DNA of 22,857 bases from JBCBAP01 sp038532435 (GCA_038532435.1 JBCBAP010000055.1:1-22857), one strand, 5' to 3'. Shown: positions 14,675 through 22,298, numbered from the stretch's first letter. The notes: generated from the sequence alone by a model not told the origin. Numbers and translations are program-made.

Positions 14675-17395
14675 GTGACCGACACCCCCGAAACTCCCGA
14701 AGACGACGACCTCCCGGAACGCCCCGCCTATGACGGCCCGACCGTCAGCGTGGAGGAGGAAATGCGCAAGTCGTTCCTCGACTACTCCATGTCGGTCATC
14801 ATCTCCCGCGCGATCCCGGATGTCCGCGACGGGCTGAAGCCCGTACACCGCCGCATCCTCTATTCGATGCACGAGGCGGGAAACACGCGAGACAAGGCCT
14901 ACCGCAAATCCGCGAAGCCCGTGGGCGAGGTGATGGGGAACTATCACCCCCACGGGGACACCGCGATCTATGATGCGCTCGTCCGCATGGCGCAGGATTT
15001 CTCCATGCGCCTGCCGCTCCTCGACGGACAGGGCAATTTCGGCTCCATGGATGGGGACGCGCCCGCGGCCATGCGCTACACCGAAGTGCGGATGGACGCC
15101 CCGGCGGACTCCCTGCTCGCCGACATCGACAAGGACACGGTGGAATTCCAGCCTTCCTATGACGGCAAGGATGAAGAGCCCGTCGTGCTCCCCGCCCGCT
15201 TCCCAAACATCCTCGTCAACGGCTCCGGCGGGATTGCGGTCGGCATGGCCACCAACATCCCGCCTCACAACCTCGGCGAGGTCCTCGACGCGTGCATGGC
15301 CCTGATCGAGGCACCGGATCTCGACAGCGCGCAACTCATGGAGTACGTGCCCGCCCCCGACTTTCCGACGGGCGGCCTGATCCTCGGCCGGTCCGGCGCG
15401 CGCAAGGCCTATCTGGAGGGGCGTGGCTCGGTCATCATCCGCGCCCGCACCAAGATCGAGGAGGTGCGCAAGGACCGTTTCGCGATCATCGCGACGGAGA
15501 TCCCCTATCAGGTCAACAAATCCTCGATGATCGAAAAGATCGCCGAGGCCGCGCGGGACAAGCGGATCGAGGGCATCGCCCACGTGCAGGATGAAAGTGA
15601 CCGGTTCGGCGTCCGCGTTGTCGTCGAGCTCAAGCGCGACGCGACACCGGACGTGGTGCTCAACCAGCTCTTTCGCTTCACGCCGATGCAGACCTCGTTC
15701 GGCTGCAACATGCTGGCGCTCAACGGCGGCCGGCCGGAGCAGCTGACCCTGCGCGGTTTCATCGAAGCCTTCCTGCGGTTCCGGGAGGAGGTCGTCGCCC
15801 GCCGCACCAGCTTCGACCTGAGAAAGGCCCGGGAGCGCGCCCATGTTCTCAGCGGCCTGGCCGTCGCAGTTGAGAATGTGGATGAGGTTGTCGCCACGAT
15901 CCGCTCTTCCGCCGATGCGGCCGAAGCCCGGCATCGGCTCATGGATCGCCGCTGGCCCGCAGCCTCCATCGCCGACTATATCAAGCTGGTCGATGATCCC
16001 TCCCACACGATGAACGAGGATGGGACCTACAACCTCTCCGAAACCCAGGCGCGCGCGATCCTCGACCTGCGGCTCCAGCGCCTGACGGCGATCGGGGTGA
16101 AGGAAGTGACGGACGAGCTTGAGGTTCTCGCGGAGAAAATCACCGACTATCTCGACATCCTTCGGTCCCGCGAGCGCATCCTCGACATCATCCGCGGCGA
16201 AATCGCCGAGGTGCGGGAAAAGTTCGCGACCCCCCGCCGCTCCGAAATCACGGAGTGGGAAGGGGATATGGAGGATGAGGACCTCATCGAGCGTGAGGAC
16301 ATGGTCGTCACCATCACCGATGGCGGCTACATCAAGCGCACCCCGCTCGACGAGTACCGCGCGCAGAAACGCGGCGGCAAGGGCGTCGGCGGCATGAACA
16401 TGAAGGACGAGGATTTCGTCACAACACTGTTCGTCGCCAACACCCACACGCCGATCCTGTTTTTTACCACCGACGGTATGGTCTATAAGCTGAAGACCTG
16501 GCGCCTGCCCGTCGGCGGGCGCAACGCCCGCGGCAAGGCGCTCGTCAACATCCTGCCGATCCCCTCCGGCGTGTCCATCGCCGCAACCATGGCCGTGGAC
16601 CGCGATGAGGCGGACTGGAGCGACCTTCAGATCGTCTTCGCCACCTCGGAGGGCGATGTGCGCCGCAATGCGCTCAGCGACTTCACCAACGTGATGCGGA
16701 ACGGCAAGATTGCGATGAAGCTGCCCGAGGGCGTCAGCCTCGTGAACGCGCGCATCGCAACGGAGCAGGACGATGTCATGCTCGTGACCGCTCAGGGCAA
16801 GGCAATCCGCTTCCCCACCACCGATGTCCGCGTGTTCAAGGGGCGCGATTCCACCGGCGTGCGTGGCATCAAGCTCGCGAGCGGTGATACGGTCGTTTCC
16901 ATGGCCGTCATCCGGCATTTCGAGGCGAGCCCGGAGGAGCGGGCGGCGTACCTGAAGATGCGCCGTGCCGTGGCCGGTCAGGTCGAGGAGGAGGAAAGCG
17001 ACGATGAGGAAGCGGTCGCCGGCTCCATCTCCCAGGAACGCTACGCGGCGATGTCGGCGGCGGAGGATCTGATCCTCACTCTGACGGAGCGCGGTGCGGG
17101 CAAGCTTTCCTCCTCCCACGACTACCCCGTGCGCGGGCGCGGGGGTCAGGGCGTGATGGCGATGGACAAGGCGATGCGCGGCGGCGATCTCGTCGCGAGC
17201 TTCCCAGTCGATCTCGACGATCAGATCATGCTCGCAACGGACAAGGGTCAGTCGATCCGCGTGCCGGTCGCCGACATCTCCTTCCGATCCCGCGGTGCGG
17301 GCGGCGTCAAGGTATTCGACACCGCAGTGGGTGAGCGGGTTGTCTCCGTCGCCTGGATTGCCGAGAAAAATGAGGAGGATGAGGCGGAAAGCTAA
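14675..17395 (+). CDS. gyrA: DNA gyrase subunit A
   Basis: This 906-residue breakage-reunion subunit of gyrase, with GyrB, introduces negative supercoils. Translation starts at a GTG with only weak ribosome binding complementarity; the N-terminal SFLDYSMSVIISRAIPDVRDG block is intact. The active-site Tyr135 lies in AAMRYTEVRM. The quinolone-determining block HPHGDTAIYD (91-100) has Thr96 at E. coli Ser83 and Asp100 at Asp87. The C-terminal beta-pinwheel carries the GyrA box as QKRGGKG (E. coli QRRGGKG), which marks it as gyrase rather than topoisomerase IV. An acidic insert of about a dozen residues lies near 768-780, and the tail is acidic (EKNEEDEAES). The stop is nine bases from the convergent serine hydrolase. 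Confidence 0.98.
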   Translation: MTDTPETPEDDDLPERPAYDGPTVSVEEEMRKSFLDYSMSVIISRAIPDVRDGLKPVHRRILYSMHEAGNTRDKAYRKSAKPVGEVMGNYHPHGDTAIYDALVRMAQDFSMRLPLLDGQGNFGSMDGDAPAAMRYTEVRMDAPADSLLADIDKDTVEFQPSYDGKDEEPVVLPARFPNILVNGSGGIAVGMATNIPPHNLGEVLDACMALIEAPDLDSAQLMEYVPAPDFPTGGLILGRSGARKAYLEGRGSVIIRARTKIEEVRKDRFAIIATEIPYQVNKSSMIEKIAEAARDKRIEGIAHVQDESDRFGVRVVVELKRDATPDVVLNQLFRFTPMQTSFGCNMLALNGGRPEQLTLRGFIEAFLRFREEVVARRTSFDLRKARERAHVLSGLAVAVENVDEVVATIRSSADAAEARHRLMDRRWPAASIADYIKLVDDPSHTMNEDGTYNLSETQARAILDLRLQRLTAIGVKEVTDELEVLAEKITDYLDILRSRERILDIIRGEIAEVREKFATPRRSEITEWEGDMEDEDLIEREDMVVTITDGGYIKRTPLDEYRAQKRGGKGVGGMNMKDEDFVTTLFVANTHTPILFFTTDGMVYKLKTWRLPVGGRNARGKALVNILPIPSGVSIAATMAVDRDEADWSDLQIVFATSEGDVRRNALSDFTNVMRNGKIAMKLPEGVSLVNARIATEQDDVMLVTAQGKAIRFPTTDVRVFKGRDSTGVRGIKLASGDTVVSMAVIRHFEASPEERAAYLKMRRAVAGQVEEEESDDEEAVAGSISQERYAAMSAAEDLILTLTERGAGKLSSSHDYPVRGRGGQGVMAMDKAMRGGDLVASFPVDLDDQIMLATDKGQSIRVPVADISFRSRGAGGVKVFDTAVGERVVSVAWIAEKNEEDEAES

Positions 17396-17404
17396 GTTAC
17401 TGCC

Positions 17405-18466
17405 TCACCCTTCCGACACAAGAGAATTGCCCGCCTTCGCCATCCAGACCGAGGTCTCGGGCCGCGCCTCGTTGGCGAAGGCGGCATAGCCAATGCCCCG
17501 CCCGGGCCAGATCCTCATGTGACAGTACCACATGCCGTTCGAGCCATCGTGGATGAGGCTGCCGTCCGGCGCCTGCCCCCAGCCCATCGCATAGGTCTCC
17601 TCCCCGACCGGCTCATGCAGCCGGGACCAGAGTGCTCCGGGCAGGAAATCCTCGTCCCGGTTCAGATTGGCCAGCAGATAGCGCCCCTTGTCCCGTGCGG
17701 ACATATGCACCCGTCCCGCCGGAGACAGGTAGGGCGGATTGTCCGCTTTCGCGAGCGGCGCGGTTCCCCGCCCGGTCCCGATGAAAGCTTTGTGGCCCCA
17801 GGGCTGGCTCGCCGCGCGCCGGTCCGTTTCCCCCGCGCCTGGCGGCCCGAACCCCGCACTCTCAAGCCCGAGGGGGACGAAAACCTCCTCCGCGATCAGG
17901 CTCTCCCACCGCGCGCCGGTCGCGCGCTCCAGCGCGAAACCCGCGATGACATAACCGAGGTTTGAATAGGTGAACGCGCCCCGTTCCCCGTCAGGCTCCC
18001 GGGGCAGATAGCGCGCGGCGAGAAGGTCACGGTCGGCCCGGGCGTCCCGCTCCGCGTCGGTTCCGACCAAGCTGAAATGGCTCCACATGCTGACGTTGGC
18101 CCTCACGCCGGACCGATGCTGCAGCAACTCCGCCAGCGTCACCGGTTGCAGGGCCGCATGGATCTCCGCATCCGGCACCAGCGCCGATAGGGGCGCGTCC
18201 AGATCGACCCGCCCGGCGGCGTGCAGGCGTGCAGCAAGTAGTGCCGTCATGGATTTGGTGTTCGATCCGATGTGCCAGAGGTCGTCCGGTTGAACCGAAA
18301 TGCCCGTGCCGCGCACCCGTTCCCCGGCAACCGCGACGGAGATCTCGCCGTCCCTCAGGATAACCTCCGCCCGTCCCGGCTCCCCCGCCCCCGGGATGTC
18401 CGCCCCGGCGCCGGAACCCGCGACAAGGGCCGAGGAGGCGGTGGCAAGCAGGGTGCGGCGGTTCAT
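17405..18466 (-). CDS. Exported serine hydrolase, beta-lactamase/PBP-like fold
   Basis: This 353-residue protein starts at an ATG preceded by GAGGAG. The N-terminus NRRTLLATASSALVAGSG looks like a twin-arginine or Sec signal, so it should act in the periplasm. Class C beta-lactamase/transpeptidase motifs are complete: SxxK as Ser68-Asn-Thr-Lys71, YxN as Tyr167-Ser-Asn169 and HxG as His306-Asp-Gly308. Members include esterases, D-aminopeptidases and cell-wall peptidases as well as beta-lactamases; the sequence does not decide the substrate, and resistance should not be assumed. It is divergent from mcl1 across 141 bases with no evident functional link. Confidence 0.87.
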   Translation of the reverse strand: MNRRTLLATASSALVAGSGAGADIPGAGEPGRAEVILRDGEISVAVAGERVRGTGISVQPDDLWHIGSNTKSMTALLAARLHAAGRVDLDAPLSALVPDAEIHAALQPVTLAELLQHRSGVRANVSMWSHFSLVGTDAERDARADRDLLAARYLPREPDGERGAFTYSNLGYVIAGFALERATGARWESLIAEEVFVPLGLESAGFGPPGAGETDRRAASQPWGHKAFIGTGRGTAPLAKADNPPYLSPAGRVHMSARDKGRYLLANLNRDEDFLPGALWSRLHEPVGEETYAMGWGQAPDGSLIHDGSNGMWYCHMRIWPGRGIGYAAFANEARPETSVWMAKAGNSLVSEG

Positions 18467-18537
18467 CAACGACTCCTCGGGTAACAACGCGGACGGTCCT
18501 GACGTGGTGTCGAATGCCGCAGTGCACAAGTCCTCGC

Positions 18538-18566
18538 TTGACCTCAGAGGCGCAAGATCATAACTC
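18538..18566 (+). promoter_or_regulatory. Promoter of mcl1
   Basis: TTGACC (18538-18543) and TAACTC (18561-18566) are separated by 17 bases. The leader to the GTG at 18608 would be about 35 bases and includes an AAGGAA ribosome binding site. Confidence 0.55.
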
Positions 18567-18607
18567 ACAGCAAACGCATCACGACAGATCATTGCGAAGG
18601 AAATTCC

Positions 18608-19567
18608 GTGAGCTTCAAGGTCCAACCCGCTGCCCCTGCCCGACCGAACCGCTGTCAGCTCTTCGGCCCGGGCTCCCGACCCGCGATCTTCGAGAAAATG
18701 GCCGCGTCCGCCGCGGACGTGATCAACCTCGATCTTGAGGACAGCGTTGCCCCCGGCGACAAGCCCGAGGCGCGCAAGAACATCATCGCCGCGATCAACG
18801 ACATCGATTGGGGAACCAAAACGCTGAGCGTCCGGATCAACGGGCTCGATACACCCTTCTGGTACAAGGACGTTGTCGAGGTGCTGGAACAGGCCGGGGA
18901 CAGAATCGACCAGATCATGATCCCGAAGGTGGGCAATGCGGGCGACATCTACGCGGTCGATGCGCTTGTGAGCGCCGTCGAGGCTGCCACAGACCGCAAG
19001 AAGCCCATCGGATTTGAGGTGATCATCGAAACCGCCGCGGGCCTCGCCCATGTGGAGGAGATCGCAGCAGCTTCCCCCCGCATGCGCGCCATGAGTCTGG
19101 GTGCCGCGGACTACGCAGCCTCCATGGGCATGGCGACCACCGGGATCGGCGGCACGCAGGAGAACTACTACATGGTCGCCACGGACGGGTCGCGGCACTG
19201 GGGCGACCCCTGGCACGCGCCGATCGTGGCGATCGTCGCCGCCTGCCGGACCCACGGTCTGCTGCCCGTCGACGGACCCTTCGGCGACTTTTCCGACAAT
19301 GAGGGCTTCCGCGCACAGGCTTTGCGCTCCGCCACGCTCGGCATGGTCGGCAAATGGGCGATCCATCCCAAGCAGGTTGCGCTTGCGAACGAGGTTTTCA
19401 CGCCGTCGGACGCCCAGGTGACCGAAGCGCGGGAGATCCTCGCAGCGATGGAAGAGGCGGAGAAGGCGGGCCAGGGTGCCGCGGTCTACAAGGGCCGCCT
19501 TGTGGACCTCGCCTCCATCCGGCAGGCCGAGGTCATCGTGAAGCAGGCGGAACTGATCGCGAGCTAG
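18608..19567 (+). CDS. mcl1: L-malyl-CoA / beta-methylmalyl-CoA lyase
   Basis: This 319-residue enzyme of the HpcH/HpaI (CitE-like) TIM-barrel family reversibly cleaves malyl-CoA to acetyl-CoA and glyoxylate, and beta-methylmalyl-CoA to propionyl-CoA and glyoxylate, in the ethylmalonyl-CoA pathway. Features are LFGPGSRPAIFEK (18-30), NLDLEDSVAPGDK (40-52) with the Mg-binding acidic residues, SVRINGLDTPF (74-84), FEVIIETAAGL, SLGAADYAASMGM and GKWAIHPKQV near the C-terminus. Length equals that of R. sphaeroides Mcl1 (about 318), from memory. Translation starts at a GTG after AAGGAA. Its stop shares a CTAG with the convergent GNAT gene. This gene suggests growth on acetate, or on C2 and C3 units, by the ethylmalonyl-CoA route. 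Confidence 0.94.
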   Translation: MSFKVQPAAPARPNRCQLFGPGSRPAIFEKMAASAADVINLDLEDSVAPGDKPEARKNIIAAINDIDWGTKTLSVRINGLDTPFWYKDVVEVLEQAGDRIDQIMIPKVGNAGDIYAVDALVSAVEAATDRKKPIGFEVIIETAAGLAHVEEIAAASPRMRAMSLGAADYAASMGMATTGIGGTQENYYMVATDGSRHWGDPWHAPIVAIVAACRTHGLLPVDGPFGDFSDNEGFRAQALRSATLGMVGKWAIHPKQVALANEVFTPSDAQVTEAREILAAMEEAEKAGQGAAVYKGRLVDLASIRQAEVIVKQAELIAS

Positions 19568-20007
19568 CCGGCGCCGAAGCGGGGGCGGATCCACATCTGT
19601 TCCCGCACGCCGCCCTGCCACTGATCCTCCGCCGCCTCCGCGCGGAGGGTAAAGCCCGCGTCCTCATAGAGCGCCCGCGCCGCATCGAGCCCGGCAAAGG
19701 TGGTGAGGTAACACTCTGTCGCCTCTGCCTCCTCATCGGCGAAGGTCAGCGCCTTGCGCATGAGACTTCGCCCCACGCCCCGCCCGCGGGCCGCGTCCGA
19801 CACAATGAACCACCGCAGATGTGCCCGGTCGCCCTCCCCGGCCATGGTGACAGTCCCGAGCAGGGCTTCGTCTTCGATGGCCGAAAGGGTCAGGTCCCGT
19901 CCCGGCGTATAGGCGTCATGAAACGCCGCGATCTCCCGCATCAGCTTGAGCTCGAACGCGCGGCCAAAGCCCCAGGCTGTACCGTAATAGTCCATGTGCA
20001 GCCGCAC
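19564..20007 (-). CDS. GNAT family N-acetyltransferase with unclear start
   Basis: The gene encodes 147 residues from the GTG at 20007, or 143 from an ATG at 19995. The acetyl-CoA loop is ARGRGVGRSLM (73-83), with the beta-strand HLRWFIVSD before it and LTTFAGLDAARALYEDAGFTL (101-121) after it, a full GNAT core. The acceptor is unknown. Neither start has a ribosome binding site. The frame stays open upstream and reads LFAGYRPGLLAQTV before the GTG, which resembles the N-terminus of related GNAT proteins (YRPG then a basic/aromatic helix). No ATG, GTG or TTG exists in that extension for at least 90 bases; an ATA at 20052 overlapping the tetR stop is the only near-start with a G-rich stretch upstream. 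The true N-terminus is therefore open. It lies directly downstream of tetR on the same strand. Confidence 0.8.
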   Translation of the reverse strand: MRLHMDYYGTAWGFGRAFELKLMREIAAFHDAYTPGRDLTLSAIEDEALLGTVTMAGEGDRAHLRWFIVSDAARGRGVGRSLMRKALTFADEEAEATECYLTTFAGLDAARALYEDAGFTLRAEAAEDQWQGGVREQMWIRPRFGAG

Positions 20008-20048
20008 CGTTTGCGCAAGCAGCCCCGGTCGATATCCGGCGAAGAGCT

Positions 20049-20708
20049 CTATTCCTGCACCCCGAAGAGCGCATCCAGCGTCTCCGGCGCCACGCCAAGC
20101 AGCTTCAGCGCCCTGCGGGAGGTGTCATCGATCACTTCGGACACCCGGTCCGAATCCTGCCGGACCCCTTCAAGCACCAGTTGCGCCGCGCCGTGGGTCG
20201 CGGACCAGATGAACCGGTAGTCCGCGAGCGACGGCATCTCCGCAATGACGCCTAGCCGATGAAGGTCGGCACCATTCTCCGTCAGCACATCGAAGGGCGT
20301 GTACCGCATCTTCTCCGGATCGGACATGAGCTTCTGCTGGCAGAGCATGCCGATCCGCCCGAACATCATCCGCCAGAGTGCCGCGTTTTCGAGCGCGAAG
20401 CGGATGTAGGCATTGGTCGTCCGGCGACAGCGGCTAAGCGCGATCTCCGGCGTTGGGGCCATGTCGCCTTCGGGCCTGATCTCCAGAAAGCGGTGCTTCA
20501 ACCGCTCAAACCCGATGCCCGCGACTTCGATCAGGAGCGCATCGCGATCCTCGAAATGACGGTAGACCGCACCGGATGACACGCCGAGCGCGCGGGACGC
20601 AGCCCGCAGCGAGATCGTTTCGATGTGGCCGGCCTCCGCTTCTGACAGGGCGAAGTCAATCAGCGCCTGCCTCAGATCGCCCCGTTTGAGTGTTTCCGTC
20701 CCGGCCAT
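20049..20708 (-). CDS. TetR/AcrR family transcriptional regulator
   Basis: This 219-residue repressor has an N-terminal helix-turn-helix at about 32-59 (ISLRAASRALGVSSGAVYRHFEDRDALL) and a C-terminal ligand and dimerisation domain with the NAYIRFALENAALWRMMF pattern of the TetR_C_33/WHG type. The ligand is unknown. Its ATG at 20708 has no ribosome binding site; the sequence before it is an A run, and a promoter (TTGACG-17-TAGAAA) ends only five bases away, so it may be leaderless. Two operator-like palindromes upstream and a divergent lipoprotein gene suggest that it controls that gene and perhaps itself. GNAT follows directly and may be co-transcribed. Confidence 0.94.
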   Translation of the reverse strand: MAGTETLKRGDLRQALIDFALSEAEAGHIETISLRAASRALGVSSGAVYRHFEDRDALLIEVAGIGFERLKHRFLEIRPEGDMAPTPEIALSRCRRTTNAYIRFALENAALWRMMFGRIGMLCQQKLMSDPEKMRYTPFDVLTENGADLHRLGVIAEMPSLADYRFIWSATHGAAQLVLEGVRQDSDRVSEVIDDTSRRALKLLGVAPETLDALFGVQE

Positions 20709-20713
20709 GTTTT

Positions 20714-20742
20714 TTTCTATGCCCCGCTTGCAAAGCCGTCAA
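20714..20742 (-). promoter_or_regulatory. Promoter of tetR (possibly leaderless transcript)
   Basis: On the minus strand TTGACG (20742-20737), 17 bases and TAGAAA (20719-20714). The expected transcription start falls at or next to the ATG at 20708, which would give an mRNA with no leader, consistent with the missing ribosome binding site. Confidence 0.5.
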
Positions 20743-20771
20743 CAGACACCCAAGTAAGCGTTGCTTACAAT
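20743..20771 (+). promoter_or_regulatory. Promoter of the 43-residue lipoprotein gene
   Basis: CAGACA (20743-20748) and TACAAT (20766-20771) are 17 bases apart. Its -35 directly abuts the -35 of the tetR promoter. Operator 1 fills most of the spacer and part of the -10, and operator 2 covers the expected start point near 20778, an ideal layout for repression. Confidence 0.55.
20754..20768. promoter_or_regulatory. TetR-type operator 1
   Basis: GTAAGC-GTT-GCTTAC is a perfect inverted repeat with 6-base arms and a 3-base centre. The same arms recur in operator 2, with 20 bases between centres, about two helical turns, so two repressor dimers could bind on the same face of the DNA. Confidence 0.75.
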
Positions 20772-20773
20772 TT

Positions 20774-20788
20774 GTAAGCGATGCTTAC
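20774..20788. promoter_or_regulatory. TetR-type operator 2
   Basis: GTAAGC-GAT-GCTTAC has the same arms as operator 1 and extends by one pair to TGTAAGC/GCTTACA. It lies between the lipoprotein -10 and its ribosome binding site. Confidence 0.75.
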
Positions 20789-20805
20789 AGTCAAAGGATG
20801 TCCCC

Positions 20806-20937
20806 ATGAAATCCCTCCTCCTGCCTGTTCTGGCCCTGACCCTCCTCGTCTCTGCCTGCACCCAGCCGGGCGCGTACACCTATGTCAACGCACAGCCCGA
20901 TTTCACGACCTTCACGGCACCGCAGTTCCAGCCGTAG
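20806..20937 (+). CDS. Very small lipoprotein, unknown function
   Basis: The gene encodes 43 residues, MKSLLLPVLALTLLVSACTQ followed by a short tail ending FTAPQFQP. It has a lysine, a hydrophobic stretch and a lipobox LVSAC with Cys18, so the mature peptide would be a 26-residue lipid-anchored chain rich in Pro, Gln, Thr, Phe and Tyr. An AAAGGATG ribosome binding site precedes the ATG by a normal spacing. It resembles the small entericidin-like or other stress-related lipoproteins only in size and signal; I do not recognise the mature sequence. Divergent from tetR with twin operators over its promoter, it is probably the main target of that repressor. Confidence 0.78.
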   Translation: MKSLLLPVLALTLLVSACTQPGAYTYVNAQPDFTTFTAPQFQP

Positions 20938-20962
20938 AGGCTGCGGGGAACCGTGAAAATCG

Positions 20963-20991
20963 TTGCATTCGCCCGTTCGTCTCGCCATATC
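20963..20991 (+). promoter_or_regulatory. Weak promoter candidate for accA
   Basis: TTGCAT (20963-20968), 17 bases and CATATC (20986-20991). The match is modest. The 82-base gap after the lipoprotein leaves room for it, but read-through is also possible. Confidence 0.3.
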
Positions 20992-21019
20992 AGGCGCCAT
21001 AACAAAGGCGGGCGGGCAC

Positions 21020-21979
21020 ATGCAGAACTACCTCGACTTCGAAAAGGGTCTGGCTGAAATCGAAGGCAAGGCCGAGGAGTTGCGCGCCCTTGCCCGTCAG
21101 GATGAGAGCATGGACGTGGCCGACGAGGCTGCTGCGCTCGATGCAAAAGCGGCAGCCCAGCTCGGTGAGCTATACAAATCGCTCACGCCCTGGCGGAAGG
21201 CGCAGGTCGCCCGTCACCCGGAGCGGCCCCATTGCATCGATTATCTCGACGCGCTCTTCACCGAATACACGCCCCTTGCCGGGGATCGGAACTTCGCCGA
21301 CGACCATGCGGTCATGGGCGGGTTTGCCCGTTTCGCGGACCGTCCCGTGGTCGTGATCGGCCACGAGAAAGGCGCGGACACCAAATCCCGCATCGACCGG
21401 AATTTCGGCATGGCCCGGCCCGAGGGCTATCGCAAGGCGGTACGCCTGATGGACCTCGCTGACCGGTTCAACCTGCCCGTTGTGACTCTCGTCGACACGC
21501 CCGGCGCCTATCCGGGCAAGGGCGCGGAGGAGCGTGGACAGTCCGAGGCGATCGCCCGTTCTACGGAAAAGTGCCTGGAGATCAGCGTACCGCTCGTTTC
21601 CGTCATCATCGGCGAGGGTGGATCCGGGGGCGCCGTTGCCTTCGCCACCGCGAACCGGGTCGCGATGCTCGAGCACTCGATCTACTCGGTGATCTCCCCG
21701 GAAGGATGCGCGTCGATCCTCTGGAAAGATGCGGAAAAGATGCGCGAGGCGGCGGAGGCGCTCCGCCTCACGGCACAGGACCTCCACCAGCTCGGCGTCA
21801 TCGACCGGATCATTCCGGAGCCCATCGGCGGTGCCCAGCGGGACCGGGACGCCGCGATTGCCCGGGTAGGCACGGCGATTACAGCAATGCTCGAAGAGCT
21901 GCGGGAGAAGCCCCGCGACCAGCTTCGCGCCGACCGCCGTCAGAAGTTTCTCGACATGGGCTCGAGGGGCCTCGCCTGA
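21020..21979 (+). CDS. accA: Acetyl-CoA carboxylase carboxyltransferase subunit alpha
   Basis: This 319-residue subunit, with AccD, transfers the carboxyl group from biotin (AccB) to acetyl-CoA to make malonyl-CoA, the first step of fatty acid synthesis. Characteristic blocks are YLDFEKGLAEIEGK at the N-terminus, VIGHEKGADTKSR, NFGMARPEGYRKA, LVDTPGAYPGKGAEERGQ, the oxyanion-type IIGEGGSGGAVAFA and SVISPEGCASILWK. Length is usual for the family. I chose the ATG at 21020 because it starts the conserved N-terminus and follows AAAGGCGGG; a frame extending to 20963 would run over the likely promoter. Confidence 0.97.
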   Translation: MQNYLDFEKGLAEIEGKAEELRALARQDESMDVADEAAALDAKAAAQLGELYKSLTPWRKAQVARHPERPHCIDYLDALFTEYTPLAGDRNFADDHAVMGGFARFADRPVVVIGHEKGADTKSRIDRNFGMARPEGYRKAVRLMDLADRFNLPVVTLVDTPGAYPGKGAEERGQSEAIARSTEKCLEISVPLVSVIIGEGGSGGAVAFATANRVAMLEHSIYSVISPEGCASILWKDAEKMREAAEALRLTAQDLHQLGVIDRIIPEPIGGAQRDRDAAIARVGTAITAMLEELREKPRDQLRADRRQKFLDMGSRGLA

Positions 21980-22298
21980 CCGCGGCGGACAAGACAGCGC
22001 CCGAACGCCGGGGGTACCGCGGCCAGTGGCTTTACGCTCCTAACTCTTGATGTTGGACGATAGCGCAGGGAGCGACGCCGCAGATGTCTGGAGAGCGTCG
22101 GCCCTATCGACAGTTTGGCACAGCTGAGCCCAGCCCGCCCTGGTCCAACTCCACGCGGGCTTCGGGAATGACCTTCATTGATGCCAACGTGATCTCCCGA
22201 CCTTCGGTTCTTCCGGCGCGCCGATACTGATCCGGCTGCGGCATCACCCCCGCATCCCACCGCTTGCCCCACCCCGCGCAACCACATAAATCACCCCA
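21980..22298. other. 319-base stretch between accA and trmFO without a supported gene
   Basis: The right end holds the trmFO promoter. The middle (about 22100-22240) keeps an open minus-strand frame with normal codon use that ends in a peptide read as MKVIPEARVELDQGGLGS, stopping near 22110. It lacks a clear ribosome binding site and I cannot name the protein. It may be a remnant of a gene or mobile element. I saw no terminator after accA. Confidence 0.45.
22264..22292 (+). promoter_or_regulatory. Promoter of trmFO (possibly leaderless transcript)
   Basis: TTGCCC (22264-22269), 17 bases and TAAATC (22287-22292). The expected transcription start falls at the ATG (22299), and no ribosome binding site precedes that ATG, so the mRNA may be leaderless. 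Confidence 0.45.

Noticed and set aside
14765..14980. GyrA Thr96 (E. coli Ser83 position) as an acquired quinolone-resistance mutation
   Set aside because: Threonine at this position is common as wild type in many bacteria, so it is not evidence of selection.
14624..17119. An 831-residue minus-strand open frame opposite gyrA
   Set aside because: Antisense shadow of gyrA with low-complexity, Asp/His/Arg-rich content and no motif.
17405..18466. Serine hydrolase as an antibiotic-resistance beta-lactamase
   Set aside because: The SxxK/YxN/HxG motifs are shared by esterases and peptidases of the same fold, and nothing points to beta-lactam hydrolysis.
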